A stretch of DNA of 5,863 nucleotides, taken from contig JAISZQ010000005.1 of the NCBI GenBank assembly GCA_031269165.1, forward strand, positions 1 through 5,863. The letters are read 5' to 3'. A program made the position numbers and the translations under genes. Shown here one piece after another: positions 5,273 through 5,863 of the stretch. Origin of the DNA: Spirochaetaceae bacterium. Its GTDB lineage: Bacteria; Spirochaetota; Spirochaetia; Treponematales; Breznakiellaceae. Positions within the stretch are counted from its first letter, which is position 1; every line of letters begins with the position of its first letter. The notes under the pieces were generated by a model. The model was not told where the DNA came from. It ran no database searches and worked only from the letters and a program-made list of their open reading frames with translations.

Positions 5273-5321
5273 GGCAAGCCGTCAGCAATGCCGATTCCAA
5301 ACAAGATAACCCCCATAATAC

Positions 5322-5337
5322 GAGGCTGTTTCAAAAC
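5322..5337. repeat. Solo copy of the terminal-repeat motif GAGGCTGTTTCAAAAC
   Basis: This matches the left arm of the core hairpin at 1627-1642 (GAGGCTGTTCCAAAAC) at 15 of 16 positions. No inverted partner exists between here and the right edge of the window, so it is either a solo end or one end of an element whose other end lies beyond 5863, which would then include the rpn gene. It sits about 85 bases upstream of the rseP start. Confidence 0.55.
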
Positions 5338-5342
5338 CTCAC

Positions 5343-5386
5343 GTCTTGAAAGGCGCGCAAAGCGTGTCCGGCACCCTTTGCAAGAC
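5343..5386. repeat. Composite stem-loop in the rseP-rpn gap
   Basis: GTCTTG (5343-5348) pairs with CAAGAC (5381-5386). Inside, CAAAG (5358-5362) pairs with CTTTG (5376-5380), and after a C-C mismatch GTG (5364-5366) pairs with CAC (5372-5374) around a TCCGG loop; 5349-5357 bulges out. An alternative pairing, AAAGG (5349-5353) with CCTTT (5375-5379), is also possible. A short palindrome AAAAAC-GCC-GTTTTT (5398-5412) follows. No coding potential was recognised in 5301-5518. Confidence 0.4.
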
Positions 5387-5451
5387 CCGCGCCCTTTAAA
5401 AACGCCGTTTTTGGAAGGTTAACGCCCGCTTTAGCCCGAAAACGACAATAG

Positions 5452-5496
5452 CCAAAGGCCCGCAACCTCAAGAGATTGAAAATCCCCGGCCTTTGG
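5452..5496 (-). terminator. Possible terminator hairpin after rpn
   Basis: CCAAAGGCC (5452-5460) and GGCCTTTGG (5488-5496) form a perfect 9-bp stem with a 27-base loop. It lies 22 bases downstream of the rpn stop on the minus strand. The sequence leaving the stem is CTATTGTCGTTTTC, with only a delayed four-T run, and the loop is long, so it is not a textbook intrinsic terminator. The hairpin may instead be an end of a mobile unit. Confidence 0.35.
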
Positions 5497-5518
5497 TCCG
5501 CACCGCATCAATTATCGG

Positions 5519-5863
5519 TTATTTCCCGCCGGTTGTTTTGGTATCATAACGATGCAGTATAGATTCCAGCGATTCTCCATGTCTGAGCAGTTCAAGGACT
5601 TCTTCACGACCTTGTTCAAGCCCTTGTTTGATACCTTTGTCAATACCGAAGGCAATACGGCCTTGCTCGTCGCGCCACGCCTTTTCCCGCGCCTCATAGC
5701 GCAACCGGACTTCATCATCGGCACTCAATTTATAGAGTGCTTTCACCGCCCGGCCCACTTCCCTGTTCCTTGTTGCTATCATGTTCAGTTCCTCCTCCGT
5801 TTTCGCGTTGAAAAACAGCGCCCAATCCCATAATTTTGACCCGTCACTACCCCCCGGCATCTT
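5519..5863 (-). CDS. Rpn-family recombination-promoting nuclease / PD-(D/E)XK putative transposase, C-terminal part
   Basis: Only the last 115 codons are in the window; the frame is open through position 5863, so the N-terminal nuclease domain is off the edge. The visible part reads LWDWALFFNAKTEEEL, then MIATRNREVGRAVKALYKLSADDEVRLRYEAREKA-type sequence, and a Gly-spaced helical tail (GIDKGIKQGLEQGREE) followed by LLRHGESLESILHRYD. This order is characteristic of Rpn/'PD-(D/E)XK nuclease family transposase' proteins, which in E. coli promote RecA-independent recombination. The catalytic residues cannot be checked here. An ATG exists at 5860 but is an internal Met, not the start. It stops with TAA. 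The gene points toward rseP, with a repeat-like gap between them. Confidence 0.75.
   Translation of the reverse strand, partial: KMPGGSDGSKLWDWALFFNAKTEEELNMIATRNREVGRAVKALYKLSADDEVRLRYEAREKAWRDEQGRIAFGIDKGIKQGLEQGREEVLELLRHGESLESILHRYDTKTTGGK

Noticed and set aside
5238..5300. An upstream ATG (5300) that would add 21 residues (MESALLTACLVLAGVFRYSCS) to RseP.
   Set aside because: The added segment is not family-like, the 453-residue form matches E. coli RseP length and motif spacing, and a good promoter lies within the extension.

Overview
The window looks like chromosomal DNA from a spirochaete, most likely a Treponema-like bacterium. The best clues are a short single-domain FlgJ-type rod protein whose core (GFAGEMYEDMLYDEYA, AGFGLAEMAYLEL) reads like treponemal versions, a two-PDZ RseP, and the C-terminal part of an Rpn-family nuclease of the kind that is abundant in host-associated spirochaetes. 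This assignment rests on recognising protein families from memory, not on a database search, so it is moderate at best.

Layout, left to right. Positions 1-180 are non-coding and open with one copy of an exact 53-bp repeat. rdgB (181-819, +) encodes a nucleotide-pool-cleaning pyrophosphatase. It converges with flgJ (843-1271, -) across 23 bp. Positions 1272-1859 hold no credible gene. They are filled by a compact element with terminal inverted repeats (1359-1508), a 10-bp inverted pair (1511-1575), a large nested palindrome (1561-1813) that contains the second 53-bp repeat, and degenerate ATCYGYGT/ATCCGYG repeats that run into the 3' end of the next gene. Then come three minus-strand genes, in transcription order rseP (5237-3876), an extended SDR/NAD-epimerase-like protein (3815-2796) and yqeB (2717-1860), with gaps of 60 and 78 bp. 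Positions 5238-5518 are non-coding and structured, with a third example of the terminal-repeat motif. The right edge cuts through a minus-strand rpn-like gene (5519 to beyond 5863).

The genes do not form an obvious pathway. RdgB removes dITP/XTP, FlgJ builds the flagellar rod, RseP cleaves within the membrane, and YqeB belongs to the selenium-dependent molybdenum hydroxylase maturation system, whose usual partners are absent here. The main theme is interspersed repeats. One family has ends close to GAGNCTGTTYCAAAAC (1359, 1508, 1627, 1684, 5322 and a decayed copy at 79-94). Another motif, TTGTTGACAG, recurs five times, once with its last two bases changed. These repeats separate genes that would normally sit beside other partners, such as flgJ with other rod genes and rseP with dxr/cdsA. 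The 3' end of yqeB appears to be made of repeat DNA. Four of the five complete genes lack a Shine-Dalgarno sequence at normal spacing, and rseP has a good promoter placed so that its mRNA would be leaderless.
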